Assembly: GCA_943329845.2 (NCBI GenBank)
Contig: CALQFM020000003.1
Span: 38,878 to 102,877 of the forward strand
Reading direction: 5' to 3'
DNA from: Candidatus Kuenenia stuttgartensis
Lineage (GTDB): Bacteria; Pseudomonadota; Alphaproteobacteria; SMXS01
DNA length: 64,000 bases
Positions within the stretch are counted from its first letter, which is position 1. Each line of letters begins with the position of its first letter. The notes under the pieces were generated by a model. It searched no databases. It was not told the origin of the DNA and worked only from the letters and a program-made list of their open reading frames with translations. Positions 18,315 to 27,376 of this stretch are shown piece after piece. Both the position numbers and the translations under genes were made by a program.

Positions 18315-19422
18315 GGTGACGCGCATCGATGGGGCGGAAGCCTCGCCTGTCGACACAATCCGGCCCAGGCGGTCGTGGAAGGCGCGCGGCCGGGAATTTT
18401 TGCGCGTCGGCCTGCTGGTGCTGCTCGGCATCGCGGTGCTGATCGGCCTCGTCATCTACCTGATGTCCGGTCGCTACGAGAGTACCGACAACGCCTATGT
18501 GCAGGCCAACAAGGCCTATATCAGCGCCCAGGTGCAAGGGCGCGCCGTCGAGGTCATGGCACGCACCAACCAGACCGTAAAGGCCGGCGACGTGCTGTTC
18601 CGCCTCGACGACGCCTCCTACCGGATCGCGCTCGCCAAGGCCGAGGCCGACGTGGAAACCACCCGGAACGACCTGGGCTCGCTGAACGCCTCTGTCGGCG
18701 AGAAAAGCGCGGCGGTTGGCACCGCCCGCGCCAACCTGTCCTACGCCCAGAAGGAATATGACCGGCAGAAGGAGCTCGTCGCCCGCGGCGTCGTCTCCAA
18801 GGTCAAATTCGACCAGGCCGAGCACGACCTGTCCGTCGCCCGCCAGAAGGTGGCAGAGGCACAGCAGGATCTGGCGGCGACCACGGCGAAGCTGGGCAAG
18901 GAGATCGGTCCGGCAGTCGACCAGAATCCGGAAGTGCGCCACGCCATGGCCGTGCGCGACCAGGCCAGGCTCGACCTGGACCACACGGTGGTGCGCGCGC
19001 CGGAGGACAGCATTGTCGCCTCGGTCGACGTGCAGCTCGGCGAGCAGGTGACGCCCGACAAGCCCGTGGTCAGCCTGGTGTCGAAGAAATCACTGTGGAT
19101 CACCGCCAATTTCAAGGAAACCCAGCTCACCAACGTGCATCCGGGCCAGACGGCGACCATCACCGTCGACATCTATCCGGGCCGCGAGTGGCACGCGACG
19201 GTGGGCAGCCTCAGCCCCGCAACGGGCGCCGAGTTCTCGCTGATCCCCCCGCAGAACGCCTCGGGCAACTGGGTGAAGGTGGTCCAGCGCGTGCCGGTCC
19301 GGCTCTATCTGCAGGATTACAAGGGCGATGTGCCGCTGCCGGCCGGGCTCAGCGCCCAGGTCAAGGTGGACACTGGCCACCGCAGCGGGCTGGCGCGGTT
19401 GATCGAGAGCGTGTTCGGCTAG
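18307..19422 (+). CDS. HlyD-family membrane fusion protein (EmrA-like)
   Basis: This 371-residue periplasmic adaptor of a tripartite efflux pump has one N-terminal membrane segment (about residues 33-53). Next comes the lipoyl/biotinyl half-motif with STDNAYVQANKAYISAQVQGRAVEV, then a long coiled coil of about 110 residues and a beta-barrel domain near residues 240-330 (LWITANFKETQLTNVHPGQ). It would link the inner-membrane EmrB-type carrier to an outer-membrane channel, which is not encoded nearby. It overlaps marR by eight bases and is followed four bases later by the MFS gene, a standard emrRAB-like arrangement. Confidence 0.92.
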   Translation: MNKVTRIDGAEASPVDTIRPRRSWKARGREFLRVGLLVLLGIAVLIGLVIYLMSGRYESTDNAYVQANKAYISAQVQGRAVEVMARTNQTVKAGDVLFRLDDASYRIALAKAEADVETTRNDLGSLNASVGEKSAAVGTARANLSYAQKEYDRQKELVARGVVSKVKFDQAEHDLSVARQKVAEAQQDLAATTAKLGKEIGPAVDQNPEVRHAMAVRDQARLDLDHTVVRAPEDSIVASVDVQLGEQVTPDKPVVSLVSKKSLWITANFKETQLTNVHPGQTATITVDIYPGREWHATVGSLSPATGAEFSLIPPQNASGNWVKVVQRVPVRLYLQDYKGDVPLPAGLSAQVKVDTGHRSGLARLIESVFG

Positions 19423-19426
19423 GCCG

Positions 19427-20965
19427 GTGAGCACTCCAGCGCATACGCCGATGCCCTATCGCGGCATCGTCTCGGTGTCGGCCATGATGGCGACCACCAT
19501 GCAGGCCATCGACGGCACCATCGCCAACGTGGCGCTGCCGCACATGCAGGCGAGCCTGTCGGCGACGCCGGACCAGATCGCCTGGGTGCTGACGTCCTAC
19601 ATCATCGCCTCGGCGGTGATGATTCCACTGACCGGCGTGCTCACCTTCCGCTACGGCCGGAAGAAGCTCTACCTGCTGTCCATCGCCGGCTTCACCATCG
19701 CCTCGGCACTGTGCGGCATCGCCACCTCGCTCGACGAGATGCTGGCGTTCCGGCTGCTGCAGGGCGTGATGGGCGCGGCGCTGGTGCCGCTGTCCCAGTC
19801 GCTGATGCTCGATTCCTATCCGGACCACGAGCGCGGCAAGGCCATGGCGGTCTGGGGCGTCGGCGTCATGGTCGGACCGATCCTGGGCCCGACCCTCGGC
19901 GGCTGGCTGACCGAATCCTACAACTGGCGCTGGATTTTCTACATCAACGTGCCGTTCGGCATCGCCGCCTTCCTGGGCCTGGCGCTGTTCTCGGGCGATA
20001 CCGTCATTGACCGCAGCCGCAAGTTCGCCGGGTACGGCTACGCCATGCTGGCGCTCGCCATCCTGGCGTTCCAGCTGATGCTGGACCGCGGCGAGCGCGC
20101 CGACTGGTTCGAATCCGACGAGATCGTCATGTGGGCGGCGCTGGCCTTCATCGGCCTGTTCCTGTTCATCCACCACATGGTGTTCTCCGAGCATCCGTTC
20201 ATCAACCGGGAGGTGCTGAAGGACCGGAATTTCGTTGCCGGTTCGGTGTTCTATTTCTCGGTCGCCATGGTGCTCTACACGTCGATGGCGATGGTGCCGG
20301 TGATGCTGCAGAACCTGATGCATTATCCGGTGCTCACCACCGGCTTCCTGATCGCGCCGCGCGGCTTCGGCATGATGCTGGGCATGACGATGGTGGGGCG
20401 GCTGGCCCAGCGCGGCTACAGCGCGCGCACGTTCATCGTCATTGGCCTGCTGCTGATGGTCTATACGCTGTGGGAGATGTCCCGCTTCAATCTGTACACC
20501 AGCTCGGCCGAGTTCATCTGGATCGGCATCGTGCAAGGCGTCGGCATCGGCATGACCTTCGTGTCGCTGAACCTGATCTCCTACGCGACGCTCGAAACGC
20601 GGCTGCGCACCGAAGCGGCGTCGTTCGCCAACACCATGCGCAGCTTCGGCTCGAGCATGGGCATCGCGGTGGTGTTCGCGTTCCAGACGCGCGCGGCCGA
20701 GATCAACCATGCGACGCTTGCCGAGCACTATACCCTGGCCAACAAGTCGTTCGAGATGATGCGGCCCGACATCTGGGACCTGGGCACAACAGCGGGCCGC
20801 GCGGCGCTGGACGCCGAGCTGGGCCGGCAGGCGGCGATGATGGCATTCACCACGGACTTCCAGCTGGTGATGGTCGCCACGATCTGCATCTTCCCGCTGC
20901 TGCTGCTGGTGAAGATGCCGAAGAACTTGATGAAGCCGCCAACCGAGGCCGCGGCCCACGAGTAG
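19427..20965 (+). CDS. DHA2-family MFS multidrug exporter (EmrB-like)
   Basis: This 512-residue inner-membrane drug:proton antiporter is predicted to have 14 transmembrane helices. DHA2 features are motif D1 near the start (MQAIDGTIANVALPHMQ), motif A (FRYGRKKLYLLS) and motif C (GVGVMVGPILGPTLGGWL). The start codon is GTG, four bases after the HlyD stop. With the upstream adaptor it forms the inner part of a tripartite pump that would export hydrophobic toxicants such as uncouplers or antibiotics. The gene ends ten bases from the convergent stop of the DapB-like gene. Confidence 0.93.
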   Translation: MSTPAHTPMPYRGIVSVSAMMATTMQAIDGTIANVALPHMQASLSATPDQIAWVLTSYIIASAVMIPLTGVLTFRYGRKKLYLLSIAGFTIASALCGIATSLDEMLAFRLLQGVMGAALVPLSQSLMLDSYPDHERGKAMAVWGVGVMVGPILGPTLGGWLTESYNWRWIFYINVPFGIAAFLGLALFSGDTVIDRSRKFAGYGYAMLALAILAFQLMLDRGERADWFESDEIVMWAALAFIGLFLFIHHMVFSEHPFINREVLKDRNFVAGSVFYFSVAMVLYTSMAMVPVMLQNLMHYPVLTTGFLIAPRGFGMMLGMTMVGRLAQRGYSARTFIVIGLLLMVYTLWEMSRFNLYTSSAEFIWIGIVQGVGIGMTFVSLNLISYATLETRLRTEAASFANTMRSFGSSMGIAVVFAFQTRAAEINHATLAEHYTLANKSFEMMRPDIWDLGTTAGRAALDAELGRQAAMMAFTTDFQLVMVATICIFPLLLLVKMPKNLMKPPTEAAAHE

Positions 20966-20974
20966 GGTGCTCGG

Positions 20975-22054
20975 CTACTTCTTCTTTTTCTTCCCAGCCT
21001 TCTTCGGCACATGCACCGTGCCCTTGCCGATGATCCACGGCAGGTCGAGGAAGGTTTTTACCCCCGAGGGCGCGTCGCAGACATAGGGCACCGCGTTCAC
21101 CGCGTGCATGGCGGTGCCCTGCAGGCCGTCGCCAATCCATTGAGCGCCAAAGTTGACATGCATGCGCGGCTCCCCCTCGATGGTCACCGAGTGGTCGCCG
21201 GTGGGCCATTCGGGCGCGACGCTCTCGTGGATGCGCCAGACCGTCTCGTGGACGATCACGTCGGTGCCGCCGGCGACGCCAGCCCAGGTCCAGTGCTGGC
21301 CGGCGACCGTGCCCTTCCTGACCGTGCCCGATGCGGTTTCCAGGTCGGCCCTGGCAAGCTCGCGCACGGTGTTCTCCCTGATGTCGTCCAGCTTCACACC
21401 GAGCGCGTCGGCGATCATCTGGATGTTCTCGCGGAACAGGCCGGACAGCCAGAACGAATAGCGCTCGGCATCCTGCTTGAACTGGGCCGGGGTCTTGGAA
21501 AAGCCCATCATGTCGAACATGATCTCGGGCGACGGATAGTGCTGGAAGTTCGATATCTCGCGCACATAGATCTGGTCGACCCGTTTCGACAGCGCCGTCA
21601 TGGTCATCGGCAGAAGGTCGCCCAGCCAGCCGGGGTTCAGGCCGGTGGAATGAAAGGTCGAGCCGCCCTTGCGGCAGGCTTCCTCCAACCGCCTGTTCAG
21701 CTTCGTCCCGTAGATTTTCGGGTACATGTAGCCGACGGTGGTGATGACGTTCTTGCCCGAGGCGAGCAGCCGGCAGAACAGGTCGATGTCGGCCATGGGA
21801 TCGGCGCCATAGACCAGCGACGGCAGCGAGGTGTGCAGCACCACGTCGGCGTCCATGGCGACGATCTTCTCGATATCGTTGGTCGCCTTGACGCCCAGCT
21901 TGCCGATGCCGGCGATCTCGCCCGCGTCCTGCCCAGCCTTGGCGGCCGAGAACACGTACATGCCAGCCAGCTTCATGTCGGCCCGCTCGGCGACGGCGCG
22001 CACGGCGTGCTTGCCGACATTGCCGCTCGACCACTGGATGACTTTATAGGTCAT
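20975..22054 (-). CDS. DapB-like NAD(P)-dependent dehydrogenase
   Basis: This 359-residue oxidoreductase has an N-terminal Rossmann fold (VIQWSSGNVGKHAVRAV) and a central domain like that of dihydrodipicolinate reductase and 2,4-diaminopentanoate dehydrogenase. The ADMKLAGMYVFSAAKAG and HTSLPSLVYG segments are typical of this group. It is far longer than true DapB (about 270 residues), so lysine biosynthesis is unlikely. Catabolic clusters for steroids and other hydrophobic compounds in actinobacteria and proteobacteria often carry homologues, with unknown substrate. The last residues are a Lys-rich tail (KKAGKKKKK), which is unusual. GGGGAGG precedes the ATG. Confidence 0.75.
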   Translation of the reverse strand: MTYKVIQWSSGNVGKHAVRAVAERADMKLAGMYVFSAAKAGQDAGEIAGIGKLGVKATNDIEKIVAMDADVVLHTSLPSLVYGADPMADIDLFCRLLASGKNVITTVGYMYPKIYGTKLNRRLEEACRKGGSTFHSTGLNPGWLGDLLPMTMTALSKRVDQIYVREISNFQHYPSPEIMFDMMGFSKTPAQFKQDAERYSFWLSGLFRENIQMIADALGVKLDDIRENTVRELARADLETASGTVRKGTVAGQHWTWAGVAGGTDVIVHETVWRIHESVAPEWPTGDHSVTIEGEPRMHVNFGAQWIGDGLQGTAMHAVNAVPYVCDAPSGVKTFLDLPWIIGKGTVHVPKKAGKKKKK

Positions 22055-22140
22055 GGAAGCCTCCCCGCTACGGTTCCGATGCGGCGACGATAGCCGCGGA
22101 GCAGGCGCATGCCTAGGTGGATGTTACCGGCCAGCAATGC

Positions 22141-23136
22141 TCAGGGGCGGTTCTGCGTTACCGCTTCTGCCAAGCTCCGGTTGACGGCGCGGACGCCGTC
22201 CATCACCGCCTGCTTGAAGATGTCCCGGTTGACCACGTACTGGTGCGCCGAAATCTCGTAGACCTTGCTCGGGATCGCCCAGGCCGGCGTGTTCGGGTTG
22301 GTCCACAGTGATCCGACGACGGCCTCGTACTCGGCCTTGTTGCCGTAGCGCGTGGTCTCGACGAATTCGCCGGCCTGGCCGATGCCCACCTTGTCCTTCA
22401 GCAGCATGTTGGCGCCCTCGCCGGCGATGCGGATCTTGGCGTGGAACATGTGGTGCTTGGTAAGCTGCGGCACCACGTAGAGTCCCGGCTTCATGCTGAT
22501 GTTGGCGCTGCTCGAATAGACCTTGAAGCCGGACCCCGACATTTCCGAGAAGTCGATCACCACCGTGGGAATGACGATGACGGCCTTGGTGTCGACCGAT
22601 ATCTGGTTCAGCGCCCGCCAGTTACCCAGCGCCATGGGCGACTGGTCGCTGATCGGCGCGTCGTAGTGGCCGTTGATCAGCGGCCGGTCGCGCGGCGTCA
22701 CCACATAGAACAGCCGGGCGTCGGCGAACGGGCTCTTTTCGAAGGGAACGGGCGTGGTCTTCAGCTCGCTCCACCCCTTGCTGGCCTGGATTTCCGCCAG
22801 CGGCACGATCGGCCGGCCGGTCGCGGCGACCTGGGCGAGCACGTCGGCCAGCGCCTGGTCTGCGATGTCGCGCAGATCGTCCAGCGACACGCCCGCCAAG
22901 GTCGCGCTCATCTCCAGCGAGACGTTGCCGCTGTCGCCCATGGCGCGCATGCCGTTGCGCACCACGAACACCATCCGGTAGGTCGGCACCGCGATGCGGT
23001 CGGTCCGGGTCAGCAGCTTGATGCCGCCCTTGTCAAAGGAATCGGACGTCAGCTGCTCCGGCGTGATCTCCTTCGCGGCCGCGCCCGTCGCGATCAGCGC
23101 CGCCAGCAGTAGCGCGCCCATACCCATCAGTTTCAT
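22141..23136 (-). CDS. Exported protein of unknown function
   Basis: The protein has about 331 residues and begins with a clear signal peptide (MKLMGMGALLLAALIATGAAA). The mature part has alternating beta-like and charged stretches, including DRIAVPTYRMVFVVRNG, AVIVIPTVVIDFSEMSG and MKPGLYVVPQLTKHHMFHAKI. There is no further membrane segment, so a periplasmic location is likely. ATG 23136 with GGGGG just upstream is preferred; an in-frame ATG at 23148 would add four residues. I recognise no family. It sits in the minus-strand series downstream of the catabolic genes but is separated from them by a plus-strand gene, so it has its own promoter. Confidence 0.7.
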   Translation of the reverse strand: MKLMGMGALLLAALIATGAAAKEITPEQLTSDSFDKGGIKLLTRTDRIAVPTYRMVFVVRNGMRAMGDSGNVSLEMSATLAGVSLDDLRDIADQALADVLAQVAATGRPIVPLAEIQASKGWSELKTTPVPFEKSPFADARLFYVVTPRDRPLINGHYDAPISDQSPMALGNWRALNQISVDTKAVIVIPTVVIDFSEMSGSGFKVYSSSANISMKPGLYVVPQLTKHHMFHAKIRIAGEGANMLLKDKVGIGQAGEFVETTRYGNKAEYEAVVGSLWTNPNTPAWAIPSKVYEISAHQYVVNRDIFKQAVMDGVRAVNRSLAEAVTQNRP

Positions 23137-23316
23137 GAATGCCCCCATCGAAACGACCGGATTAAAGCCTGCCCGTGCGATCGATAATTGTCCACACGGT
23201 TGGTATTTCGTTACCCGGTAGCCGATCGGGATCACCGGATCGTTTCTTGTCGTTGAACCGCGGACCGGAACATGCCATTCCGGGTGCCGGGAACACTGCA
23301 TGCAAGGGGAAGATCG

Positions 23317-23742
23317 ATGGCCGATACCGCGCAATATGTCGCCGACCGCATGGCGCTGATGGATGTGATGCTGAAATACGCCAAGGGCTGCGACAACCGC
23401 GACCTTGCGCTCTACCGTTCGTGCTTCGCCGACGACGCGGTGATCACCGGCTTCGGCGACGTCACCTACAACAGCGGCGATGCCTGGACCGCCTATGTGG
23501 TCGAGGCGCTGGGCCGCTTCGGGCCGACCCAGCACATGCTGGGCCCGCAGCTCGCCACCATCGACGGCGACACCGCCGAGTGCCGCACCGACGTGCAGGC
23601 CACCCATTATCTCAAGGACCAGGCCAGCACCACGCTAACGCTCTGGGCCACTTACGAGACCCAGATGAAGCGCATCAACGGGGAATGGAAGATCGCCCGT
23701 CACCACCTGGTGCCCCGTGGGACGCGGGTTCAGTCGGATTGA
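23317..23742 (+). CDS. SnoaL-like (NTF2-fold) protein
   Basis: This 141-residue protein has the cone-shaped NTF2/SnoaL fold, recognisable from ALMDVMLKYAKGCDNRDLALYRSCFADDAVITGFG and the terminal WKIARHHLVPRG. Members include polyketide cyclases, limonene epoxide hydrolase-like enzymes and ketosteroid isomerase relatives. This one has Asp and His residues in the pocket region, so catalysis is possible but not assured. ATG 23317 is chosen for its AGGGGA site. The gene points against the acyl-CoA synthetase operon and stops four bases from it. Confidence 0.8.
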   Translation: MADTAQYVADRMALMDVMLKYAKGCDNRDLALYRSCFADDAVITGFGDVTYNSGDAWTAYVVEALGRFGPTQHMLGPQLATIDGDTAECRTDVQATHYLKDQASTTLTLWATYETQMKRINGEWKIARHHLVPRGTRVQSD

Positions 23743-23746
23743 GGAC

Positions 23747-25318
23747 TTACCCCACCCGCGTATCCATCCCCGCCCAGTAGGGCTCGCGCAGCTCGCGCTT
23801 GAGCAGCTTGCCGATGGTGCTGCGGGGCAGGTCGTCGCGCAGCTCGACCTTGTGGAGGCGCTGCAGCTTGCCAAGGCGCTGGTTGGCCCAGGCGCGGATT
23901 TCCTCGCCGGTGGCGGTCGAGCCCGGTTTCAGGACGACCATGCCGAGCGGGCTTTCGCCCCATTCCTCGCTGGGAATGGAGATGACGGCGGCGTCGTCCA
24001 CCTCCGGATGCTTCAGCAGCTCGGCCTCAAGGTCGGCGGCGTAGATGTTGAAGCCGCCGGAGATGATCATGTCCTTGGCGCGGTCGAGCAGGATGATGAA
24101 GCCGTCCTCGTCCATCTTGCCCATGTCGCCGCTGCGTTGCCACAGCCTGCCCTCGGGGTCGATCCAGCGGCTCTCCGTGGTCTTGTCCGGCTTGTTGTAG
24201 TAGCCGGTCATCATGTAGCCCGACCAGCCGATCAGCTCGCCGATCTCGCCGCGCGGCACCTCGTTCATGTTTTCGTCGACGACGCGGATCTCGCTGCCCT
24301 CGCGCGCAAAGCCCACGGTGTGCACCTTGTCGGGATGTTCATGGGCGTTGAGGAAGCAGCCGACGCCGCCCTCGGTCATGCCGTAAACCTCGGTGAAGCC
24401 GCCCGGCCAGGCGGTGATCAGCCAGGTCTTGAATTTGGGGCGGAGCGGGGCCGAGGTGCAGAACTTCCACACGAAGCTGGACAGGTCGTACTTGCCGAAG
24501 TCCGGGTGGTCGTGCAGCCGGTGATACTGCACCGGCACCTGCATGGTGTGGGTCGCGCGCTCCTTCTCGGCGAGGCGGAGGTAGTTCTCGGTGTCCGAGC
24601 GCGGCAGCAGGATGGTCGTGCCGCCCCAGGCCAGCGCTGGCAGCAGCGCGAACAGCGTGGTGTTGGAATAGAGCGGCGTCGAGACGATCAGCCGCGTGTC
24701 CGGCCCGTAGCCGAACGCGTCGCGCGTCGCCCAGTAGGAAATACGGGTGCGGTGGTCGTGCAGGATGCCTTTCGGCACGCCCGTGGTGCCCGACGAATAG
24801 ATGATGTTGAAGTCGTCCAGGTTGTCGATCGTCACGCCCGGGTTGGTCTCGGGATACTGGGCGATCCAGTCCTGGAAGCCGGTCCAGCGATCGTCGGCGA
24901 AGTCATAGGCGATGCGGCCGCCGGGCACGATGGTGGAAAGCCGCGCGTCGATCTGGCCGACCAGGTCCATGGTCTTCTTCGACACGAACAGCACCTTCGA
25001 GCCGCTGTCGGCGATCATCGCCTCGAGACTCTCGGCGCTCGCCATGCCGGACAGCGGTACGGCGCAGCCGCCGGCGCGGATGATGCCCCAGAAGGTGAAG
25101 AAGTACTCGGCCGAGGTGTCGGCCAGGATGGCGACCTTGTCGTTGCGCCCGATGCCCAGCGCGATCAGGCCGTTCGCCACCCGGTTGATGATCCTGTCGC
25201 CCTGGCCCCAGCTGTAGCGCTCGTCATTGAACACCAGCATCTCGGCGTCCGGCCGCGTGCGGGCCTGGTAATCCATGAGGTCGGAGAGGTTGGCTTCCCG
25301 TTCGAACTGCGTGAGCAT
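23747..25318 (-). CDS. AMP-forming acyl-CoA synthetase
   Basis: This 523-residue ANL-superfamily enzyme activates a carboxylic acid as acyl-AMP and then acyl-CoA. The P-loop YSSGTTGVPKG is near residue 185. The adenine-binding YGMTEGG, RSGDMGKMDEDGFIILLDRAKDMIISGGFNIY and the catalytic Lys region STIGKLLKRE near the C-terminus are all present. Length and motifs fit medium- or long-chain or aryl acid ligases. It is the last gene of the seven-gene P450 operon, 54 bp after the ADH gene. There it would commit the oxidised product to CoA-dependent degradation. The acid itself is unknown. Confidence 0.92.
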   Translation of the reverse strand: MLTQFEREANLSDLMDYQARTRPDAEMLVFNDERYSWGQGDRIINRVANGLIALGIGRNDKVAILADTSAEYFFTFWGIIRAGGCAVPLSGMASAESLEAMIADSGSKVLFVSKKTMDLVGQIDARLSTIVPGGRIAYDFADDRWTGFQDWIAQYPETNPGVTIDNLDDFNIIYSSGTTGVPKGILHDHRTRISYWATRDAFGYGPDTRLIVSTPLYSNTTLFALLPALAWGGTTILLPRSDTENYLRLAEKERATHTMQVPVQYHRLHDHPDFGKYDLSSFVWKFCTSAPLRPKFKTWLITAWPGGFTEVYGMTEGGVGCFLNAHEHPDKVHTVGFAREGSEIRVVDENMNEVPRGEIGELIGWSGYMMTGYYNKPDKTTESRWIDPEGRLWQRSGDMGKMDEDGFIILLDRAKDMIISGGFNIYAADLEAELLKHPEVDDAAVISIPSEEWGESPLGMVVLKPGSTATGEEIRAWANQRLGKLQRLHKVELRDDLPRSTIGKLLKRELREPYWAGMDTRVG

Positions 25319-25372
25319 CGTCTGATCCCTGAGAGTTTCTTGAAGCGCAGCGTGCCCGGGGCACGGCGCAAG

Positions 25373-26539
25373 TCAATAGGCGGCTTCGAGTATGGCTTTC
25401 ACCGACTCCACGTCGGGCAACGGGCGCGGATTGGTGCGCACCCACATGCTGGCCACGCTCCGGCTGGCGATGCCGTCGAAATCGTCGCGGCTCACGCCCA
25501 CGTCGCGCAGCGTCTGGGGCAGGCCGAGACTGCCGATGAAATCGTGGACCAGGTCGGCGGCGTCTTCGTCGGGCTTGCCGAAGGCGGCCGCGACATAGCG
25601 CTGCGCCTGCTCGGTCACCGGCCGGTTGTAGCGCAGCACGTGCGGCAGCAGGATGCACGAGGTGTAGCCGTGCGGCACCTCCTTCATGCCGCCCAGCACG
25701 CCGCCGATGCCGTGGGACGCGCCATAGGGCGCGCGGTCGATGCCGTGGCCCGCGATCCACGTCGCCTGCTGGCAGGCGAGGCGGGCGTCGAGGTCGCTCG
25801 GGTCCGCCTTGGTGCGCGGCAGGTTCAACCGGAACATCTCGATGGCCTGGCGGCAGCAGCCGGTGATGAACGGGTTGGCCCGGATCGAGCAGATACCCTC
25901 GACCGCGTGGTCGAAGCCGCGGATGCCGGTCGACAGCCACAGCCATTCGGGCGTGTGCACGGTCATGGCCGGATCGAGGATAATGACCTGGCCGGCAGAA
26001 TTGGTGCCGACGAAGCCGTCCTTGAACTTCTTGCGCAGGTCGGTGACGCCGGCGATGGTGCTGAACTCGGCGCCCGACAGCGTGGTCGGCACGATGATCT
26101 GCCGCACGGTCGATGGCCTGGTCTTCGGCGTGACGTAGCTGCCGTCCGGATTGACCCGCGTGTGCCACGCGTCCATGCCCTCGACGGTGCGCACATCCTC
26201 GGCGATGCAGATCTGCACCGTCTTGACCATGTCGATGGCGGTGCCGCCGCCGATGGTGACGATCAGGTCGGCGTTCGCCGCGCGCACCGCGTCGGCGCAT
26301 TCCAGCACGGTCTCGCGCGGCGTATGCGCGATGCAGTCGTCATAGAGACCGACGACGAGATCGCCCAACGCGGCGCGCAGGTCCGAAATGGCCGATGTCT
26401 TGCGGTTGAGCGACTTCGCCGTGACGATGAACAGGCGGCTCTTGCCAAGGCGTTCGGCTTCCGCGCGGATCGCTTCGGCCGACGGGCGGCCGAAGACGAT
26501 GCGTTCCTGCGGAATGTAGTCGTAGCTGCCCGAAGGCAT
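25373..26539 (-). CDS. Iron-containing alcohol dehydrogenase-like / maleylacetate reductase-like enzyme
   Basis: This 388-residue group III dehydrogenase has the NAD(P)-binding GGGTAIDMVK (residues 97-106). Aligning by eye with the FucO metal site, His211, His276 and His290 are kept (FDHAVEG, GASHGIGG, VPHGYTS). The first ligand, normally Asp in TGxDALxH, is Arg207 (TGIRGFDH). Maleylacetate reductases of this fold also lack that Asp and work without metal, so this enzyme may be a metal-independent reductase rather than an alcohol dehydrogenase. It lies six bases after the SDR gene in the catabolic operon. Confidence 0.85.
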   Translation of the reverse strand: MPSGSYDYIPQERIVFGRPSAEAIRAEAERLGKSRLFIVTAKSLNRKTSAISDLRAALGDLVVGLYDDCIAHTPRETVLECADAVRAANADLIVTIGGGTAIDMVKTVQICIAEDVRTVEGMDAWHTRVNPDGSYVTPKTRPSTVRQIIVPTTLSGAEFSTIAGVTDLRKKFKDGFVGTNSAGQVIILDPAMTVHTPEWLWLSTGIRGFDHAVEGICSIRANPFITGCCRQAIEMFRLNLPRTKADPSDLDARLACQQATWIAGHGIDRAPYGASHGIGGVLGGMKEVPHGYTSCILLPHVLRYNRPVTEQAQRYVAAAFGKPDEDAADLVHDFIGSLGLPQTLRDVGVSRDDFDGIASRSVASMWVRTNPRPLPDVESVKAILEAAY

Positions 26540-26545
26540 ATTGGC

Positions 26546-27325
26546 TCAGGAGCCGCCGGTGACGTAGAGACACTGGCCGGTCACCCAGCCCGACGCGGGC
26601 GAGACCATGTAGAGCACGGCGGCACCGATATCCTCGGGCGTGCCCCAGCGCTCCAGCGGCAGCTTGATGTATTCCTTCAGCTCGGCCTCGCGCTCGGGCG
26701 TGTGCATCTTCATGGAGTCGATGAAGTTCTCGGTCGGGATCGGGCCCGGCGCCACCGCGTTGACGCGGATTTTCGGCGCCAGCTCGCGCGAGAACGTGGC
26801 GGTCAGGCTGTTCACCGCCGACTTGGACGCGCCATACGGGCCGTTCTTCAGGTTCGGACCCATGTCCTTGGCCGCGCGCGACGAGATGTTGACGATGGCC
26901 CCACCCTTTTCGCCCATGGCCTTGGCCGCGACCACGCAGCCGGCCCACACGGCTTTGATGTTCAGGTCGATCTGCGCCATGAACTGCTCTTCCGAGGTAC
27001 GTGTCAGCCAACGCGGCGTGCCATCGGGCAGGCCGCCGGCATTGTTCACCCAGATGTCGAGGCCGCCCAGTTCGTCCTGCGCGCGCTTGGCCAGGTTCTC
27101 CAGGAACTCCATCTTGGTCACATCGGTCGGCACCGCGATGGCGCGGCGGCCGCGTTCCTGGACTTCCTTCACCACCCGGTCGAGCTCGTCCTTGCTGCGC
27201 GAAGCGACGGCGATGTCGGCGCCCGCGTCGGCCAGCGCCAGGGCGATGCCCCGGCCGATGCCCTTGCCCGCGCCGGTGATGACGGCGACCTTGCCGTCCA
27301 GCTTGAATAGATCGAGAACGCCCAT
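26546..27325 (-). CDS. Short-chain dehydrogenase/reductase (SDR) in the P450 operon
   Basis: This 259-residue classical SDR has the nucleotide motif TGAGKGIG, NNAGG, and the catalytic Ser-Tyr-Lys in NISSRAAKDMGPNLKNGPYGASK. The C-terminus GQCLYVTGGS is typical. In this operon it is placed to oxidise the alcohol made by the P450 or to act on a later intermediate. It is the probable paralogue of the SDR at 14641, with near-identical spacing of motifs. It sits 51 bp after the MDR gene and six bases before the Fe-ADH-like gene. Confidence 0.9.
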   Translation of the reverse strand: MGVLDLFKLDGKVAVITGAGKGIGRGIALALADAGADIAVASRSKDELDRVVKEVQERGRRAIAVPTDVTKMEFLENLAKRAQDELGGLDIWVNNAGGLPDGTPRWLTRTSEEQFMAQIDLNIKAVWAGCVVAAKAMGEKGGAIVNISSRAAKDMGPNLKNGPYGASKSAVNSLTATFSRELAPKIRVNAVAPGPIPTENFIDSMKMHTPEREAELKEYIKLPLERWGTPEDIGAAVLYMVSPASGWVTGQCLYVTGGS

Positions 27326-27376
27326 CCCGTTTGTCCTTTCGTCTTCCCTGTTGATTCTGGCCTGTTGGTATTGGTT

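Noticed and set aside
20975..22054. Annotation of the DapB-like gene as lysine-biosynthetic dapB
   Set aside because: At 359 residues it is much longer than DapB, and its conserved segments fit the catabolic dehydrogenase group.
23717..27310. Plus-strand open frame of about 1200 codons opposite the acyl-CoA synthetase, Fe-ADH-like and SDR genes
   Set aside because: It is exactly antisense to genes with intact catalytic motifs and its His/Arg/Val-rich translation is the usual mirror composition.
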